A DNA stretch of 64,000 nt, taken from assembly GCA_003220795.1 (NCBI GenBank), contig QHTK01000043.1, forward strand, positions 30,819 to 94,818. Direction: 5' to 3'. Numbering within the stretch: the stretch's first letter is position 1; each line of letters starts with the position of its first letter. Source of the DNA: Gemmatimonadota bacterium. GTDB taxonomy: Bacteria > Gemmatimonadota > Gemmatimonadetes > Gemmatimonadales > GWC2-71-9. This document shows positions 8,695-17,520 of the stretch, one piece after another. A program made the position numbers and the translations under genes. Below the pieces are notes generated by a model that worked only from the letters and a program-made list of their open reading frames with translations, searched no databases and had not been told where the DNA came from.

Positions 8695-9983
8695 TGTCTG
8701 GTCCTCGTGCGTGTCACGAGCGTGGCGTGGACGTGGGCGCGCTTGAGCTGCGCCTCGGCGAGACTCGCCTGGTCGGGCGTTTCGAACGCGCCCACGAGCA
8801 GGGCGCCGTCGCTACCCCACGAGACGGCCGGAATGCCCCGGGCGCGCAGCCGATCGGGTCGCCCGGTCTGGGCCAGCGAGAGGGAATACGGTGCCCGCAA
8901 CAGGTCCCCTTGGCCCTTGGGGGTCACCCGGTTCGCCCACAGCGCGGCGCGCGCCAGCACGGCCGAGTCACGAGTCGTAAAGGCGCCGGCGAGCACTCGA
9001 TACCACAGGGCGGCGCCTCCCCCCCGGCGTCCCTCGAGCGCGACCGGCGTCACAAAGGCGGGCAAGTGTTCGCGTGAGGCCAGGCGATCGACCAGCGCCA
9101 GCGCCTTGTCGGCTCTGGCATACGCGGCGAGCTGGACCGTCCAGGGGAGCGTGTCGAGTCGAGGCGTCGGCACGGGGGTCGGCCGCGCCCGCTGCGGGGG
9201 AGGCGCCGGGCTGGCCGCGCGGTGTTCGGCACCGCTCGCCCGAAAGGACTCTCCGCCGGTGGCGAATAACACCCACCCCACGGCGGCCCCTCCTATGAGC
9301 GTCGCCGCGACGACGGCGGGGCGGGTGCGACGGCTCACGCTCCGCCCGTCGGCGCGTGCCGGGGGTGCGGGACGCGCCATCCGCGGCGTCGCCGCGGGGA
9401 CCTCCGGTTCAGGCGTCCAGCGCTCTCGGACCACGCCCACCAACGGGATGCCGCGCTCGAGCGCCGCGCTGATCCCCTGGCCGATGGACGACTCGGGCTC
9501 GAAGCCGTCAGGCGAGAGCACGATCAAGCCATCCGGCACGGCCGAGAGCCGGGCGAGCGCGCCGGCCGAGAGATAGAGCAGCAGCAGCGCTCCCTCCACG
9601 CGGAACCCGCCGTGCAGCTTCTTCCAGCGCTCGTGTCCGAACACGTCGCCGGGGTGCGCCGTGTACGCGCCCGCAGCGATGAAGAAGACGTGGTCCACCT
9701 CGTGAGCCGCCTTGGTGAGCGATACGCCGTACTCGAACGCGTCGACGATCCCTTCGCTCGGCGTGAGGCCTACCACCTCATGCAGGGTGGGATCTTCGAT
9801 CCAGAGGTCGACGAGCGCGACCCGGCGCCCGTGCTGGGCCGCCGCGCGGGCGACGTCCCAGGCCGCCGCCGTGGCCCATTTCAGGTCCCCGGTTGCGGGC
9901 ACGAGTGCGACGAGCGCGTGCCCGTCGACGAGCGGAGGGATCAGGTTGTCGAGACGCGAGCGCGGCAGCGGTCGTGCGCTCAT
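8691..9983 (-). CDS. MinD/ParA-fold-like domain with membrane anchor and SPOR-type repeats
   Basis: 430 residues. The N-terminal 190 residues look like a ParA/MinD-type fold (LVALVPATGDLKWATAAAWDVA, split here as two phrases: LVALVPATGD and ALVDLWIEDP), but the Walker A lysine loop KGGxGKT is absent, so ATP hydrolysis is doubtful. A proline-rich linker is followed by one transmembrane helix at about 221-242, then a second Pro/Ala linker and one or two SPOR-like modules (TVQLAAYARADKALALVDRL; VLAGAFTTRDSA) to the C-terminus. SPOR domains bind denuded septal peptidoglycan. It overlaps both the smc start and the upstream SPOR lipoprotein stop by 4 nt, which suggests a shared role in division or segregation. 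Confidence 0.75.
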   Translation of the reverse strand: MSARPLPRSRLDNLIPPLVDGHALVALVPATGDLKWATAAAWDVARAAAQHGRRVALVDLWIEDPTLHEVVGLTPSEGIVDAFEYGVSLTKAAHEVDHVFFIAAGAYTAHPGDVFGHERWKKLHGGFRVEGALLLLYLSAGALARLSAVPDGLIVLSPDGFEPESSIGQGISAALERGIPLVGVVRERWTPEPEVPAATPRMARPAPPARADGRSVSRRTRPAVVAATLIGGAAVGWVLFATGGESFRASGAEHRAASPAPPPQRARPTPVPTPRLDTLPWTVQLAAYARADKALALVDRLASREHLPAFVTPVALEGRRGGGAALWYRVLAGAFTTRDSAVLARAALWANRVTPKGQGDLLRAPYSLSLAQTGRPDRLRARGIPAVSWGSDGALLVGAFETPDQASLAEAQLKRAHVHATLVTRTRTRQ

Positions 9984-11413
9984 GGCGTCGGCTGATAGAT
10001 CCAGTATGGCCGGCCGAGCTTCCGCCCGATCGCCTCCGCCTGCGCGCGGGTCGGGTACGGACCCAGCACGACACGGTAACCGTCGTCAGGCCCGTGTGGC
10101 GCCAGCACCCGCGCGGTCAACCCCGCCCGACTGAGCTGCTGGGCCATCTCGCTCGACCAAGCTTCGTTCTGCGACGTCGATACCTGCACGTACAGCAACC
10201 CTTCTCCCGCGACCACCGAGTCGCCAGTTGCCGCGCCCGCAGCCACTGCAGCGCCCGGCTGACCGGACGGGACCGCCGCCTCCGCGAACGCCGAGCGATA
10301 ACTCCCGCGTGGCCGCCAGCCGGTCAGGATCCACTGATCGGTGCCGCCCCCTTTCACGCGACCGGTCACGGCCAGGGAGTCGGGCCGGTACGCGGCGACA
10401 TCGTCCCCCTGCCGCACGAGTAGCGAGCCGTCCGGAGCGATCGCGGGCAGATCTACGCGCCACGCCGTCGCCACCGAGCCCACCAGTCGTTTCACCGGCA
10501 GGTCGACGATCCACGCCGAGTCGCCGACCGTTGGACGCGCCAGGAGCCACCGCCCCAACGGATCGAGGCGGATCGTGGCCGCCGGTGTGGGCAGCGCCAC
10601 GCCGTCGATCTCGGTGCGGTCGTAGCGGTCGATCACGGCGAGCCCGGGTTCCGTGCGCCGCGCTACGTAGATGCGGTGGCCGGAAGGAGAGAACACGAGC
10701 GCGCGCGGGTGGTCCTCGAGCCGGACGAATGCCGGCTCGCGCCGCCCCAGCGCGTCCATCAACAGCACACCCGAATCGCTCGCGACGGCGATGAGATCGC
10801 CCCAGCGCGTCGCCGCCACGTCGCCCCCGGCGGGAATGGTCCGGCTGGTCGGTGGTTGATCGGCTGCGGCCGTGATGAGCTTGGGAGGATCGACGGCGAC
10901 CAGGCGCTGGTCGGTGCCGCCGAACAGCTCCCGTGGCACCCCGCCCAGGGGTTGGGGCCAGGCGAAGCGCACCCGGCGGGCGAGCGACACCACGCGCCGC
11001 TTCGTGTCCACCGTGTACAAGGTGCCGTCGGGGCCGAGCGCCGCCTGCACGATCCCCGTCACCACGGTGTCGACGCGACCGCTCCCCAAGTCGAGCGACA
11101 GCACGTCCTGCTTCGCGGTCATGACGAACAGGAACTCGGACTCCGGGTCGAGCCCGATGACGCTCGCGACGGCTGGCAGCTGGCCGTGAATGGTGTTGGG
11201 GACTTCGACCAAGTCCGGGAGGCGATACGCCCGTGGCGCGCCGCCCCGGGCGACCACGCGCAGCGCCATGCCGGCGGTGCGGGCCCCGCCTACGGGGGAT
11301 CGCGTAACCGATTGTGTCGTCTTTTGTTGAGACGAGCGACCCGCGGGTGCTCGGGACCGGCAGCCCGCCAGCGCCAGGGAGGCGAGGACGCAGAACCACC
11401 CACGGGTAAGCAA
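9980..11413 (-). CDS. SPOR-domain lipoprotein with beta-propeller-like middle
   Basis: 477 residues. The N-terminus has a lipobox, LALAGC, and should be lipid-anchored. The middle (about 60-370) has repeated blades such as LVAVDPPKLI and HRIYVARRT, like a YncE/TolB-type propeller. The last 80 residues (LYVQVSTSQNEAWSSEMAQQ to the end) form a SPOR domain with the YRVVLGPYPTRAQAEA half. The start is TTG at 11411-11413; no ATG or GTG lies in frame between the preceding stop and the lipobox. A perfect 11-bp inverted repeat ends three nt upstream of this TTG, over the expected ribosome-binding site. Confidence 0.8.
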   Translation of the reverse strand: MLTRGWFCVLASLALAGCRSRAPAGRSSQQKTTQSVTRSPVGGARTAGMALRVVARGGAPRAYRLPDLVEVPNTIHGQLPAVASVIGLDPESEFLFVMTAKQDVLSLDLGSGRVDTVVTGIVQAALGPDGTLYTVDTKRRVVSLARRVRFAWPQPLGGVPRELFGGTDQRLVAVDPPKLITAAADQPPTSRTIPAGGDVAATRWGDLIAVASDSGVLLMDALGRREPAFVRLEDHPRALVFSPSGHRIYVARRTEPGLAVIDRYDRTEIDGVALPTPAATIRLDPLGRWLLARPTVGDSAWIVDLPVKRLVGSVATAWRVDLPAIAPDGSLLVRQGDDVAAYRPDSLAVTGRVKGGGTDQWILTGWRPRGSYRSAFAEAAVPSGQPGAAVAAGAATGDSVVAGEGLLYVQVSTSQNEAWSSEMAQQLSRAGLTARVLAPHGPDDGYRVVLGPYPTRAQAEAIGRKLGRPYWIYQPTP

Positions 11414-11415
11414 AT

Positions 11416-11450
11416 GGCCTCGCCGGACAAGATAGACAACCGGCGAGGCC
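11416..11450. promoter_or_regulatory. 11-bp perfect inverted repeat in the SPOR-lipoprotein leader
   Basis: GGCCTCGCCGG (11416-11426) is the exact reverse complement of 11440-11450, with a 13-nt loop. On the minus strand it starts 26 nt after the stop of the barrel-protein gene and ends 2 nt before the TTG start of the next gene. No T-tract follows on either side, so it is a poor intrinsic terminator; hiding the ribosome-binding site or protecting the 3' end of the upstream message fits better. Confidence 0.7.
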
Positions 11451-11476
11451 AGCGCAAGTGTTTTAGCGATACGGAG

Positions 11477-14400
11477 TTAGAACGTTGGGCCGAGGCTAAC
11501 CGTCCAATAACTCTTGTTGCGCAGCCGGTCGAGCGGCTTGGTGTAGTCGAACCGCAGCACCACGAACCCCAGCACGTTCACGCGGATCGATCCGCCCCAG
11601 CTGCGCAACGGCGCGCGGTAGATCTCCGGATCCTGGCCCTTGTTCTGCCACACAACGCACGAGCCCACCGAGCCGTCGCAAGCGGTGCCGTTCCACGCGA
11701 GCCCGATGTCGTAGAACAGCGCGCCTTCGATCGGCGGCAGCCCGACGGGCAGGAATCCCAGCACGAGGTTGCGGGTGAGGGGGAAGCGCAGCTCGGCGTT
11801 CACCACAGCGATCTTCGACCCGATGAGCTGATCGAGAGCGGAGCAGCCGGTCGGGCCGGTGGTCCCCGGGCTGGCGGCGGCGCACTCGTTGTTGATGAGT
11901 GAGCCCGCCGTGTAGCCGCGGATCAGCTCGGTGCTCCCGAGGAACACGGGGAACTCGTTGCCATTGCGGCCGTAGCGACCGAAGAACAGCCCGCGCACCG
12001 CGAGGGTGAACGGCCGCGCGAAGAAGTAGCGGCGCCAGTCGGCGAGGCCGCCGACGAACTGCCAGTCCCCAAAGTTCGGCGTGACCTGGAGACGGTAGCG
12101 CGAGCCGGCGAACGGCCCGACATAGCCGAACAGCGCGTTGTCGTGCACCAGCGAGAGCGACGGCGACATGTAGGAGATCGACGGGTTGCTCACCGTCTGC
12201 AGGTCCGACGCTCCGAGGATGATGCCGTTCGGGTCCAGCAGGTACTGCTGCTGCAGCACGGCGTCGGAGATGTTGACGGCATGCAGGCCGAGCTCCACGC
12301 GGCTGAAGCGGCTGAACGGATAATAGGCCTCGACGAAGCCGTCCCGGATCACGAAGCGCCGGATCCCCACGGTGAGGACCGAGAGGCCGCCGGTGTCGCT
12401 CTGGAGCGTGGTGGGCTCGTAGAAATAATACGGCTCTTGGGTGAAGCCGGCGGCCCAGTTCAACCGGTGCGTCTGGTTGATATAGGCCGTCAGCACCTGC
12501 GCTTCCGAGAGCCGCCCGTTCACGGCGCCTGCGAAGACGAGCGTATGGTTACCGAGCAGGTCCGACAGCGAGATCGCCGTCCCGCCGAAGAAGCCTCGCC
12601 CGAAGTTGTCACGCTGGTACCCGATGGTCGGCCGCGCCACGTAGTCCGGGGTGAACCGCGTGTGGTAGGCCTTGAAGGTGAACTCGTTGGTATCGGGCAG
12701 CGCGGTCGCCGAGTCGAGCAGCGTGCGCACGCTGACCGCGGTGGTGCCAGTCGTGGAGTCGGTCCGCTGCGGCGTGGCGCTCGAGGCGCGGAACCCGGTG
12801 GGTGAGCGGTACACGGACGTCGCGGCCCGGGACTGCTCGGCCGGCATGGCCGCGCCCGCCGGGGTGGCGGGCGCCCGGGTGGTGTCGCGCCGCGTCACGG
12901 CGAGCAGCGACGTCACCGGCGGAGCCGCGGGCTCCTGGTACGGCTGGCGTCGCAGCGACCGGGGGTTGTCCACGCCGTACACGTTGTAGTCGCCGTCCTC
13001 ATAATAGGCGAACGCCAGGCGGTCGGCCTGCCGCGCCCACGACAGGGCGGGCGACAGCGGCGTGATCCCGGTGACGCCTGTGTAGACGTCGGTCAGCTGA
13101 TACAGGTTGTGATCGCCGAAGTCGTACAGGTAAATGTCGCTGATCCCGGAGCGATCCGAGACGAAGGCGATCGATCGCCCATCGGGCGCCCAGACCGGAT
13201 TGATGTTCTTGCCGTGCTCCGTATGCGGGAGGATCTCGATGGCCGCATTCTCGAGGTGGTACAGGCCGATCCGCATGTTACCGAACCGCAGCTGACTGAA
13301 GTCGGTTTCCGGGCCACGGTCGGTCGCGAACGCGATGGTCTTGCCGTCGGGGGACCACGCCGGTTGGAGGTCGGCGAACTTGTCGTTGGTGAGACGGCGC
13401 AGATCGCTGCCATCGGCGTTCACGACGAACAGGTCGGAGAGCCCGCCGTCGTACCCGGTGAACACGATTTGCTTGCCGTCGGGCGACCATGACGGCGTCG
13501 TCAGTCCGTTCAGCGGCACCCCGATGCGGCGGACTTCCTCGTCCTTCTTGACGTCGAGGATGACCAGATCATCCTTGTCCTTGTGCTTTGCCGCGATCGC
13601 GAAGTAGCGCCCGTCGGGGGAGAACGATCCAGCCGAGTTGATGAAGCGCAGGCTTTCGAAGTTGTTGCTCAACGTCGACTTGACGAGCCGGCGTTTGACC
13701 CGTCCGGTCTCCGCGTCGGCGAGGTACAGGTCCACGAAGAACGAGTTCTTCTCGCTGAAATAGGCGATGTCCCGACCGTCCGGCGTGAGTGCGGGCGCCA
13801 GATGGAGGGTTCCGTCCGAGCGTTTCTGGGTCAGCACCGGCTGAGCGACGCGGCGGGCGCGGTAATGCTCGGAGAGCTGCGGCAGGTAGGTCGTCTGGAC
13901 CGCGTCCCGCCATTCGTTCGAGAGGTCGTCGAGGGAGAGCCCCAGGCCCCGCTTGAATGCGCTTTCGACGCCGCCCGCGGTGGACGCCTGGAGGATCTCG
14001 CCGATGACCTCGTCGCCCCATTTCTCGCCGATGTAGGCCCAGAGGGCGTGCCCGAAGCGGTACGGGAAAATGCGTGGGTCGTACGTGAGCTGCTCGATCG
14101 TCGGCAGATGGCCTTCCAGGGCCGCGTCGCGCAGCCACATCGACGTGTGCGGATCGATCGGACCGATGGAGAGGTATTCCGCCATCCCCTCCATAAACCA
14201 CAGCGGCGGGTTCACGTTGACGAGCGTCTGGACCCCGGCCCCGATGCGACCCCGGCTGAACACGTCGTACTGGAACTGGTGCACCATCTCGTGCCCGATG
14301 ACGTGCTCGAGCTCGGCGTACGAGCCGGTGAAGGGCAGGACCATACGGTGCTTGAAGAACTCCGTGACGCCGCCCGTGCCCTCGCCGATCTCACCGCTGA

Positions 14401-14704
14401 TGGCGTTGGTTTGTTGGAAGTCCGACTGTGAGGCGTACAAGATGATCGGCTTGCGTCCCTGAAACTCGTGGTGCAGGACGCGCGACAGGCGCGAATACCA
14501 CCGTTCCGCCATCCGGGCCGCGTCGAGCGCGGCCACCCGCTCGGCCGGATAGTAGTACACCTCGAAGTGATCGGTCTGGATGATCTGGAAGGCGAAGTTC
14601 CGGTACTGCACTTTGTTCTGGCCGAAGTACTGCGCGGCGAGCGGCGTCGCGCCCGCGAGCGCCACCGCCGCCACCGCCGCTGCCATCCGTCGCATGGGGA
14701 TCAT
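11477..14704 (-). CDS. Outer-membrane protein: zinc-peptidase-like domain, TolB-type propeller and Omp85-type barrel
   Basis: 1075 residues from ATG at 14702-14704 (overlapping the rsfS stop, ATGA). Signal peptide to about residue 25 (LAAQ). A peptidase_MA-like domain follows with HEMVH at 138-142 and a downstream EGMAEY that can give the third zinc ligand. Residues about 330-620 carry PD40/TolB blades (SPDGRYFAIAA, SPDGKQIVFTG, SPDGKTIAFATD, APDGRSIAFVSD). After a Thr/Ala-rich linker, about 700-1075 is aromatic and beta-rich, ending LGPTF, like the bacterial surface antigen/Omp85 barrel. The role is unknown; quality control or secretion at the outer membrane is inference. Confidence 0.85.
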   Translation of the reverse strand: MIPMRRMAAAVAAVALAGATPLAAQYFGQNKVQYRNFAFQIIQTDHFEVYYYPAERVAALDAARMAERWYSRLSRVLHHEFQGRKPIILYASQSDFQQTNAISGEIGEGTGGVTEFFKHRMVLPFTGSYAELEHVIGHEMVHQFQYDVFSRGRIGAGVQTLVNVNPPLWFMEGMAEYLSIGPIDPHTSMWLRDAALEGHLPTIEQLTYDPRIFPYRFGHALWAYIGEKWGDEVIGEILQASTAGGVESAFKRGLGLSLDDLSNEWRDAVQTTYLPQLSEHYRARRVAQPVLTQKRSDGTLHLAPALTPDGRDIAYFSEKNSFFVDLYLADAETGRVKRRLVKSTLSNNFESLRFINSAGSFSPDGRYFAIAAKHKDKDDLVILDVKKDEEVRRIGVPLNGLTTPSWSPDGKQIVFTGYDGGLSDLFVVNADGSDLRRLTNDKFADLQPAWSPDGKTIAFATDRGPETDFSQLRFGNMRIGLYHLENAAIEILPHTEHGKNINPVWAPDGRSIAFVSDRSGISDIYLYDFGDHNLYQLTDVYTGVTGITPLSPALSWARQADRLAFAYYEDGDYNVYGVDNPRSLRRQPYQEPAAPPVTSLLAVTRRDTTRAPATPAGAAMPAEQSRAATSVYRSPTGFRASSATPQRTDSTTGTTAVSVRTLLDSATALPDTNEFTFKAYHTRFTPDYVARPTIGYQRDNFGRGFFGGTAISLSDLLGNHTLVFAGAVNGRLSEAQVLTAYINQTHRLNWAAGFTQEPYYFYEPTTLQSDTGGLSVLTVGIRRFVIRDGFVEAYYPFSRFSRVELGLHAVNISDAVLQQQYLLDPNGIILGASDLQTVSNPSISYMSPSLSLVHDNALFGYVGPFAGSRYRLQVTPNFGDWQFVGGLADWRRYFFARPFTLAVRGLFFGRYGRNGNEFPVFLGSTELIRGYTAGSLINNECAAASPGTTGPTGCSALDQLIGSKIAVVNAELRFPLTRNLVLGFLPVGLPPIEGALFYDIGLAWNGTACDGSVGSCVVWQNKGQDPEIYRAPLRSWGGSIRVNVLGFVVLRFDYTKPLDRLRNKSYWTVSLGPTF

Positions 14705-15123
14705 CCTTTCGACCCGTCGTCGCGCGTGCCCCCGGCGAGCACCGGGGCATCGCCCCACAGCCGCTCGAGCTGGTAAAACTCCCGCAGCTCGGGGTGGAAC
14801 ACGTGTACTACGAAGTCCACGTAGTCGAGCAACACCCACCGCCCCTGCGCCAGCCCTTCCACATGATGTGGCGCGATCCCGTGCGGCGCCAGCGCTGTCA
14901 TCAGATGGTCCGCCATCCCCCGCACGTGGGCGTCGGACGTTCCCGAAACGATTACGAAATAGTCCGTGGCGGCGCTGAGTCCCCGGAGGTCCAGTACCAG
15001 CGGGTCGACCGCTTTGCGGTCGAGCAGCGCCTCGGTGACGAGTTGCAGCGCCGCCTGCGCGTGCACGACGGGCCGCTTGACCGGACGACCGCCTCCCCCC
15101 GCGCCCCGACTCCTGCTAGTCAT
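14701..15123 (-). CDS. rsfS: Ribosomal silencing factor RsfS
   Basis: 140 residues; binds ribosomal protein L14 and blocks subunit joining when nutrients are short. The conserved core is plain: DLRGLSAATDYFVIVSG, DAHVRGMADHL, and near the end GRWVLLDYVDFVVHVFHPE followed by REFYQLERLWGDA. The first 20 or so residues (Arg/Gly-rich) are an extension on the usual start and the true start might be a little further in. There is no clear Shine-Dalgarno. It overlaps the next gene by 4 nt and lies 54 bp after rplI. Confidence 0.96.
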   Translation of the reverse strand: MTSRSRGAGGGGRPVKRPVVHAQAALQLVTEALLDRKAVDPLVLDLRGLSAATDYFVIVSGTSDAHVRGMADHLMTALAPHGIAPHHVEGLAQGRWVLLDYVDFVVHVFHPELREFYQLERLWGDAPVLAGGTRDDGSKG

Positions 15124-15177
15124 AGCGCCGCGCTCGTCCGTTTGTTCCGTCCTGGCCGCGCGTCACCTCCGGGATGG

Positions 15178-15621
15178 TTACTCCTTCACCACGCTCACCC
15201 GGATCTCGGGCCGGACGTCGGGGTGGATCTTGATCCCGACTTGGAAGTCGCCCAGCTCGCGGATCGGCTCGGGGAGGTCCACCTTGCGCTTGTCCACGTG
15301 GATCCCGAGCTCCTCGAGCTTGCGCTGGACGTCGCCCGCCGTGACCGAGCCGTACAGCTTGTCCTCCTCGCCGACTTTGACGGCGAAGGTGAGATGCACG
15401 TCGGCGAGCTTCGCCGCCTCGGTTTCGGCGGCGCCCTTCTCGGCCGCGCGCTGCCGCGCGATGCGCTCGGCTTCGTACGCGATCTTCTTCTTATTGGCCT
15501 CCGTGGCGGGGTAGGCGAGTCCCTTAGGCAGGAGATAGTTGCGCGCGTACCCGTCCTTCACCTTGACGACGTCGCCCGCGGCCCCGAGATGTTGCACATC
15601 TTCTCGCAGAATGATCTCCAT
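15178..15621 (-). CDS. rplI: 50S ribosomal protein L9
   Basis: 147 residues, the normal length. The N-terminal domain MEIILREDVQHLGAAGDVV and VKDGYARNYLLPKGLA match L9; a long connecting helix rich in Ala/Glu/Lys leads to the C-terminal domain with LYGSVTAGDV and HVDKRKVDLPEPIRELG. It stabilises the base of the L1 stalk. Start ATG at 15619-15621; the open frame further upstream is a shadow of DUF2232. It is the fourth gene of rpsF-rpsR-DUF2232-rplI. Confidence 0.98.
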   Translation of the reverse strand: MEIILREDVQHLGAAGDVVKVKDGYARNYLLPKGLAYPATEANKKKIAYEAERIARQRAAEKGAAETEAAKLADVHLTFAVKVGEEDKLYGSVTAGDVQRKLEELGIHVDKRKVDLPEPIRELGDFQVGIKIHPDVRPEIRVSVVKE

Positions 15622-15641
15622 CGCGTCCTCTCGCTGACGGT

Positions 15642-16565
15642 TTAGGCCTTCGCCTTCAGGCGGCGCCGGAATTCGAGCCACGTATCGGTGATGCCCAGGG
15701 TCGCGAGACCGGGTAACAGCAACAGCAACGGCACGGCCAGCGCCGCCGCGACCACAGCGCCGATGACGAGCGCCGCCGGCGCGATCCCGAACGCCGCGGC
15801 GCAAGCGACGACGATCGCGATGCCCCGCACCAGGTAGAGACCGCCGAGCACGACCAGGACGTTCAGCGCTGCCAGCTTGAGACCGGCGACGGCGGGCGTG
15901 ATCCAACCGACCAGCGCCGCGATGATCGCCCACACCCAGTGATCGCCGAAGCGGAATTCGCGGAACGGCGCCGGCGGGGGGCCGAGCGGATTCCGCGCGA
16001 CGCGCCGGTGCCATTGCCAGGCGAGCGTGAGGCCGGCGAGTGTCTGGAGCGCCAGGGTCGCGGGCACCGTGTCGCTCATGAACCGGACCACCGGCTCGTA
16101 CATGGCGAACGCCTGCGGCCACCCCTCCACGACAAGGCGCATGGCGGCGCTGGCCTGGCGACGGGCTTCCCAGTGGAGGGCGTCCCACGCGGACCCGCCC
16201 AGCTGCAGCCGCGCCAGGACGACCGCTGCGACGCCGCCGATCAGCCCGGCCCGGATCGCCCGCCCCAGCAGGGTGTCCTTCTCCACGGCGAACAGCGTGA
16301 CCACCACGAAGGCGGCGGCGACGAGCACCGTGTAGGCTCGCACGAACCCGGTCAGCAGGTCCGTCGCGGGGAGGAGCAAGAGCCCGGCGCTCAGCACGCC
16401 CACGCCGCTTGCCGTGCCCCACTCGACGGTCGTGCGAGGCCGAGTGGCCAGCAGCAGCCCGACGAGCGGCAGCCCCAGCAGACTGGGCGGCGCCCAGACC
16501 ACGAAGGCGACGGTGCCTAAGAGGAGGCGCCAGCGCCCCTCAGTGCTCGGCCGGCCCGCAGTCAC
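15642..16565 (-). CDS. DUF2232-type polytopic membrane protein
   Basis: 307 residues, with about eight hydrophobic helices separated by short basic loops (for example PPSLLGLPLVGLLLATRP near the start and WAIIAALVGWITPAVAGL in the C-terminal half). DUF2232 (YybS-like) proteins of unknown function are commonly found between rpsR and rplI, as here. The GTG start at 16563-16565 follows the rpsR stop by one base. The context supports a housekeeping membrane role in the ribosomal-protein operon, but nothing in the sequence shows an activity. Confidence 0.75.
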   Translation of the reverse strand: MTAGRPSTEGRWRLLLGTVAFVVWAPPSLLGLPLVGLLLATRPRTTVEWGTASGVGVLSAGLLLLPATDLLTGFVRAYTVLVAAAFVVVTLFAVEKDTLLGRAIRAGLIGGVAAVVLARLQLGGSAWDALHWEARRQASAAMRLVVEGWPQAFAMYEPVVRFMSDTVPATLALQTLAGLTLAWQWHRRVARNPLGPPPAPFREFRFGDHWVWAIIAALVGWITPAVAGLKLAALNVLVVLGGLYLVRGIAIVVACAAAFGIAPAALVIGAVVAAALAVPLLLLLPGLATLGITDTWLEFRRRLKAKA

Positions 16566-16566
16566 G

Positions 16567-16788
16567 TCAGGCGACGTAGCCCTTGATGTACGGCAACAGG
16601 GCGAGCTGGCGCGCCCGCTTGATAGCCGTCGCGAGCTGGCGCTGATGCCGCGCGCACATCCCCGACAACCGGCTCGGCAGGATCTTGCCGCGCTCGGTGA
16701 GGAACCGGCTCAGGGTCCGGTCGTCTTTGTAGTCCAGCACGCGCACCCCTGATTCGCACACGGGGCACGTCTTGGCGGGCCGTCTCAT
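16567..16788 (-). CDS. rpsR: 30S ribosomal protein S18
   Basis: 73 residues. Conserved S18 core: [21 protein letters not shown] followed by [20 protein letters not shown] and the end LLPYIKG. (The first phrase is split: [21 protein letters not shown].) An N-terminal CPVC plus a later Cys-x-x-His suggests the zinc-binding version. S18 pairs with S6, encoded immediately upstream with a 4-nt overlap. Confidence 0.98.
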   Translation of the reverse strand: MRRPAKTCPVCESGVRVLDYKDDRTLSRFLTERGKILPSRLSGMCARHQRQLATAIKRARQLALLPYIKGYVA

Positions 16789-17159
16789 GCGTCATCCTCC
16801 TCGAGCTCTTCCACTTCGGGCGCGATCACCGGGGCGGCGGCTGGGGCAGCCTCCGGCTTGGCGGGAAGGCCTTCGGACACCACCACTAGGTACCGCAGTA
16901 CGCCTTCGTCGAGCTTCACGGCGCGCTCGTACTCCGGCAGCAGGTCCGCGGCGGCCTCGAACTGCGCGACGACGTAATGGCCGGAGTCGCGCTTCTTGAT
17001 CGGAAACGCCAGCGTTCGTTTGCCCCAATGAGCGACGTTGGAGACGGCGCCTTTGCCGTCCTTCGTCAGGAGGGCGTGGAACTTCTCGAGCTTCTCGGCG
17101 ATCGCGGGCTCTTCCAGCACACTATCGAAGATGTAGACGGTCTCGTACCGACGAGGCAT
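16785..17159 (-). CDS. rpsF: 30S ribosomal protein S6
   Basis: 124 residues. Recognised from [13 protein letters not shown], the [17 protein letters not shown] region and [10 protein letters not shown], with an acidic Ala/Pro/Glu tail ([10 protein letters not shown]) of the kind often found on S6. Binds S18 and the 16S rRNA platform. Start ATG at 17157-17159 preceded by GGGAGGTGAC, a good ribosome-binding site. First gene of the ribosomal-protein operon and of the 17-kb minus-strand run. Confidence 0.97.
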   Translation of the reverse strand: MPRRYETVYIFDSVLEEPAIAEKLEKFHALLTKDGKGAVSNVAHWGKRTLAFPIKKRDSGHYVVAQFEAAADLLPEYERAVKLDEGVLRYLVVVSEGLPAKPEAAPAAAPVIAPEVEELEEDDA

Positions 17160-17520
17160 GTCACCTCCCTTTGGTCGTGAGCGACCCGGCGCTGGTGCGG
17201 CACCGAGTAGGGGATTTGTGGGCCGAAACATAGGCCGAGGCAGTCGGCGGTGGTAGTGGCCGGGGGTGGGGCGGCCGTGCGGGCACTGAGGCGTCGGAGC
17301 AGCACGCGCGTGACCTCCCTCACCGACGCGCGCCGCGCCCCCGTGCCGCGTTTTGATGCAGGTTTGACGGGTCGTGACTACGGTCACATGCCCTAGCAGA
17401 ACAGACATGCATTCGTTTAGTGCACACATCGTGGCACCGGTCTTGCTCGTGTGTGGGGCTGCAACGGCAGTCCACCCGGCACCTGATGTCCGGGAGCAAC
17501 AATGACCGAAGGAAGGCGGC
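17160..17520. other. Divergent intergenic region
   Basis: This gap must hold the rpsF operon promoter (minus) and a promoter for the JAMM-like gene (plus). No convincing -35/-10 pair was found. A 32-codon open frame starts with ATG at 17407 and ends at 17505; it has a hydrophobic core (IVAPVLLVCGAATAV) but no Shine-Dalgarno and is not called. Confidence 0.5.

Noticed and set aside
17407..17505. 32-codon ORF with a hydrophobic core upstream of the JAMM-like gene
   Set aside because: No Shine-Dalgarno and no conservation evidence; kept only as a note in the intergenic entry.
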